DNA of 64,000 bases, taken from positions 1-64,000 of the forward strand of contig DF240227.1 of assembly GCA_000507305.1 (NCBI GenBank), given 5' to 3'. Both the position numbers and the translations under genes were made by a program. The stretch comes from Breviolum minutum Mf 1.05b.01. Its lineage: Eukaryota; Sar; Dinophyceae; Suessiales; Symbiodiniaceae. Below are positions 61,158 through 64,000 of this stretch, piece by piece. Numbering within the stretch: position 1 is the first letter of the stretch; each line of letters opens with the position of its first letter. The notes below the pieces were generated by a model that was given only the letters and a program-made list of their open reading frames with translations, was not told where the DNA came from and ran no database searches.

Positions 61158-61264
61158 GCAGCAGAAACATCGTTAAGGTTGATGGGTCGTGATCCATGTG
61201 TTGTGAGTGCACCCATATATCCATCCTACTTGGTGGCAAAAATGCTAGTGATGGTAACTAGTTA

Positions 61265-61370
61265 CACCCTGGAAAACTAACGAATGACCCCTAGAAACGG
61301 ACTATTTCAATAGGAAATACATCTTCCAACCATCGTTTTTCAGGGGATATGTTAATTTTCAGGGAGGGTA
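61265..61370. repeat. Family D palindrome, copy
   Basis: TACACCCTGGAAAACTAACG and GTTAATTTTCAGGGAGGGTA are the ends, and AATAGGAAATACATCTTCCAA is in the middle. Confidence 0.82.
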
Positions 61371-61541
61371 GTACTATTTGGGCTTTAACTTAGTACTAGT
61401 TGGGTTTTAACCGACCGATCATTCTTTGGGGACAGATATAAACCAACTTAGATGGATAGCAGTTTTTATAATCCAAGTTATGACTCTATAATCATCCATT
61501 TAGATAATCCAATAACCGTTAGTAACTTACATGATCCAATT

Positions 61542-61638
61542 ACCCATAGGATCCATGTATGGTATCTTTATATACCTACATTTGGTTGATTTTTATGGTA
61601 AATGCAGGTAAATATACCATACATGGATCCTATGGGTT
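61542..61638. repeat. Family A palindrome, well-preserved copy
   Basis: ACCCATAGGATCCATGTATG and its exact complement CATACATGGATCCTATGGGT form 20-bp perfect ends. TTTATA has been added in the left arm. The flanks TT/TA suggest insertion at TTA or TA. Confidence 0.9.
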
Positions 61639-61973
61639 ATATACTATAGACTATAGTGATATATTCCAACTTACATAATATCTCACTTTCTAAGCGAAGC
61701 ACTGATTGCTAAATCTCGGTTTGATCATGCACGAGATCCACTGAAAGAAAGGGATGACATGATCTAAGTCCTAAATTTCCAATAAACTTACATGGCCATG
61801 GAAAATCCCCGTCTTTCTTGACACAATACCATAAACATCGTGAATCTTCTGACTGGTTCGGATGCTTGAGGAGATACCACCCATTTTTGGTACATGGTTT
61901 CAACCGGCCCCAAAGATGGAGGTTTTGGATGAAGACTAGGTTGTGGTTTCCATCATTGTTGATTTTACCCCTA

Positions 61974-62073
61974 CTAGGTGGTGGTTTCAAACATTTTTTA
62001 TTTTCACCCCTACCTGGGGAAGATTCACATTTTGACTAATATTTTTCAGATGGGTTGAAACCACCAACCAGCC
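61974..62073. repeat. Family B palindrome, copy 11
   Basis: CTAGGTGGTGGTTTCAAACA and GGGTTGAAACCACCAACCAG are the ends. Directly upstream (61936-61973) a shortened left half of a second copy reads TAGGTTGTGGTTTCCATC, so one copy may have inserted into another. Confidence 0.85.
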
Positions 62074-62801
62074 TGCTTGGGAAAACGATCCAATTTTCAA
62101 TTTGGCATCAGCTTAGACGTTTTTTTCAATTGCTAGCTGGCTCCACATTCGGACCTTGAGTATTTGAGGTAGGTCTATAGGATATAGCAAACGATGAATC
62201 AAACGCTCGCCCAAGCTGTGACAAAGAAGCCCAATTGTTTGGGCTATAAGGATGATGAAATCCATCTCTGTTTACCTGGGATTACTATAGTCCCTGGGAA
62301 TCCCGTTTTTTTGCCAAGCATTGTGAAGCTGGATCAAATTTAAAAGATGACCTGCAAACAAAGAAAGGGTCCACCTTGCAAACAAGAAACATGATCAATA
62401 ATCCAACACGAGTTATTCTTTACTTTGTTTCTTCTCGATGGTATGGAACCGCGCTCAGGGGCGTATATCCATACTCCTACATGTTTCAAACCGGTCGTGT
62501 GATTGTATCCAAACAAAACCATCGATTTTTCAGTATCTCAGTCAAGTATCGAGAGTGTATTGTATACTTTATTTGGTGATTGCACGTATTCAGGGTTGTG
62601 GATATTTGTCACAAGTTCATTGTCCCATGTAATCCATGTATGGATTTTAAAAAAGGCACTTGCAATAGAAATCAACCATTCATGCATGTGAAATCGAGCG
62701 CTTTGTGGCCCCGATTTTCGGGAAACTTTGGATGTTCACCTGTGGAGAAGATTTACTATGTTTGATATAGATATGATATATTCTAATAAAATGTTTCCAT
62801 T
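62074..62801. other. No gene recognised
   Basis: Overlapping plus-strand frames of about 60 codons run from 62376 to 62765. No domain was recognised and all three frames are open in places, which argues against coding. Confidence 0.3.
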
Positions 62802-62891
62802 CCCATAGGATCCATGTATGATATATTTACCTACATTTGGTTGATATGTATGGTAAATGTAGTTAAATATACCATACATGGATGGTATGGG
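62802..62891. repeat. Family A palindrome, copy
   Basis: CCCATAGGATCCATGTATGA and ATATACCATACATGGATGGT are the ends. The loop has GATATGTATGG instead of GATTTTTATGG. Confidence 0.88.
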
Positions 62892-63881
62892 ATTGGGTTC
62901 AAACCAACAACCAAATAGCCAATTTCAGAGTAGTGTTTTTTTTTAAAGTACTCACCTTTGTTCAGTTGGGTGGTTTAACAATCACCCGTAGGTAAAATCA
63001 AAGTAAAATCGATATGGCTCGGTTTTTTACTGTATATACCTTTGGCTATGGCCCCGCGCAAAAAGTAGTGGCCACCAGGATTATTACATGTTTAGTAGGA
63101 ATCCCTGTAAGCTTGCATTTTGCCACTGTTACCGGGAGGGGAAGCATCCTGGTACATGCCTACTGTTGATGCAAGAAATGAGGCGGCCAGCAGTCGATAC
63201 TTATTTTATCCCAACATGTTAATGTTTTGATACATCCCAGGTGATAGCCGGGTTTCTGAACAATCAGTATGAATTGATTCGCTATACATTATCGATGCAA
63301 ATTAGACAACGTAGGCAAATAAAATATACCATACATTACATTGAATAATTGGGACACATTATATAAACATATATTTATTTATTTCTAATAAATATCTATC
63401 TATAGATATATATATATATACTTATTCATGTTTTACTCCACCACATCACCAGATTCGGCCAGGCATCGTTTTTGGCACGTTGAATCCGTCGATTCCTTTG
63501 CTTGAAGCCGTGAATTTTGCCATTTCCCGAACCTCGGGCAGTGCAAAAATTAAACGAACGACCTTCGAGGATCAGCGATGAAATTTCGCCCTCCAATGGT
63601 TGAGGGGTCTGGATTTCTTGGGGAAAAACACCAACCCAAATGGGATTCTACGTATTTAGAAGGCCAGCTTTATATAGTCAATAACATGTTCATACCCAGC
63701 CAACTGCGCCAAAACCTTTAGTATTTTGGAGATATCTAAGATTGTAGAACACAATTCATACAGTTTAAACTGGTATTTGATGGTGCTTTGGCTTAGTCGG
63801 ATACATTAGTACACCTGTCACTACAGATATTTACCATTGGAACTGCTGCTGATTGAGATTAGAATTAGTTGCCCTAGGCAG
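62892..63881. other. Probable intron or intergenic DNA before the right-edge exon
   Basis: Partial family H (63234-63270) and family A (63305-63353) remnants and a TA-rich run (63360-63420) are present. A short open patch at 63453-63580 reads GIVFGTLNPSIPLLEAVNFA after a CCAG and could be another exon, but it ends in TGA and the minus strand is open too. The stretch just before 63882 ends in the pyrimidine-poor TTGCCCTAGGCAG. Confidence 0.4.
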
Positions 63882-64000
63882 GTTCGATATTGTCATTGAG
63901 TTCTACATCCATGACAAGATGAAGCCGCGAAATCCTCACATCAACATGTTTGTTGTTGCCATTGGCCCCAAGAAGAGTGTGTGCGAATTGCTTCGCAAGA
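63882..64000 (+). CDS. Partial exon, possibly CCDC47/DUF1682-like
   Basis: After CTAGGCAG, a likely 3' splice site, the frame (codons from 63883) reads FDIVIEFYIHDKMKPRNPHI, then NMFVVAIGPKKSVCELLRK to the window edge. The fragment is 39 residues with no stop. The order hydrophobic-E-x-Y-x-x-D, then a VVAxG block, then Lys-Lys resembles the region of CCDC47 (DUF1682) proteins around their conserved 'VFAVGxRK' segment. Those ER membrane proteins act in the PAT complex with membrane-protein insertion. The match is short and from memory, so identity is tentative; that this is real coding sequence is much better supported. Preceding exons were not found in this window. Confidence 0.6.

Noticed and set aside
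1-64000. tRNA, rRNA or CRISPR features
   Set aside because: Read-through by eye found no tRNA B-box with a matching stem, no rRNA-like block and no regularly spaced direct repeats with unique spacers.

Overview
The window looks like nuclear DNA of a eukaryote, most likely a dinoflagellate alga. There are no compact operons, ribosome-binding sites or bacterial gene arrays. Protein-like sequence comes in short patches that look like exons, separated by long AT-leaning non-coding DNA. Two tyrosine-recombinase (YR) retroelement families of a kind I associate with dinoflagellate genomes are present. One of them carries a cytosine-methyltransferase-like domain, a cargo that has been reported for dinoflagellate retrotransposons. 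The lineage call is inference; no rRNA, tRNA or spliced-leader sequence was found to settle it.

The centrepiece is a 6.2 kb Ngaro-type YR retrotransposon at 26266-32513 (+ strand). It has split direct repeats in the order A1 - coding region - B1 - A2 - B2. The A copies (74 bp) and the B copies (218 bp) are identical by eye, so insertion looks recent. The coding region holds ORF1 (small, one hydrophobic segment), ORF2 (gag-like, basic tail), reverse transcriptase, RNase H, a C5-methyltransferase-like domain and a tyrosine recombinase. The first two ORF junctions are stop/start overlaps (TGATG, ATGA). The RT and methyltransferase domains are each broken by one -1 frame change. A degraded relative from a different YR family lies at 42765-43651.

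Almost everything else is a dense, partly nested field of short palindromic (MITE-like) elements, about 85-240 bp each. I separate at least fourteen families, named A to N here, plus several recurrent units seen two or three times. Families C, D, L, M and Q share TACCCT...AGGGTA ends, which suggests TA target duplication. Clear nestings include A inside G (60962-61058) and H inside C (44838-44922 and 6248-6355).

Host coding sequence is sparse. The best case is an exon running off the right edge (63882-64000, +), which resembles the CCDC47/DUF1682 family. Weaker exon-like patches are at 9437-9550 (PPPDE/DeSI-like), 35468-36034, 36791-37000, 38891-39103, 49771-50428 and 55890-56326. No gene in the window can be called complete apart from the ORFs of the retroelement.
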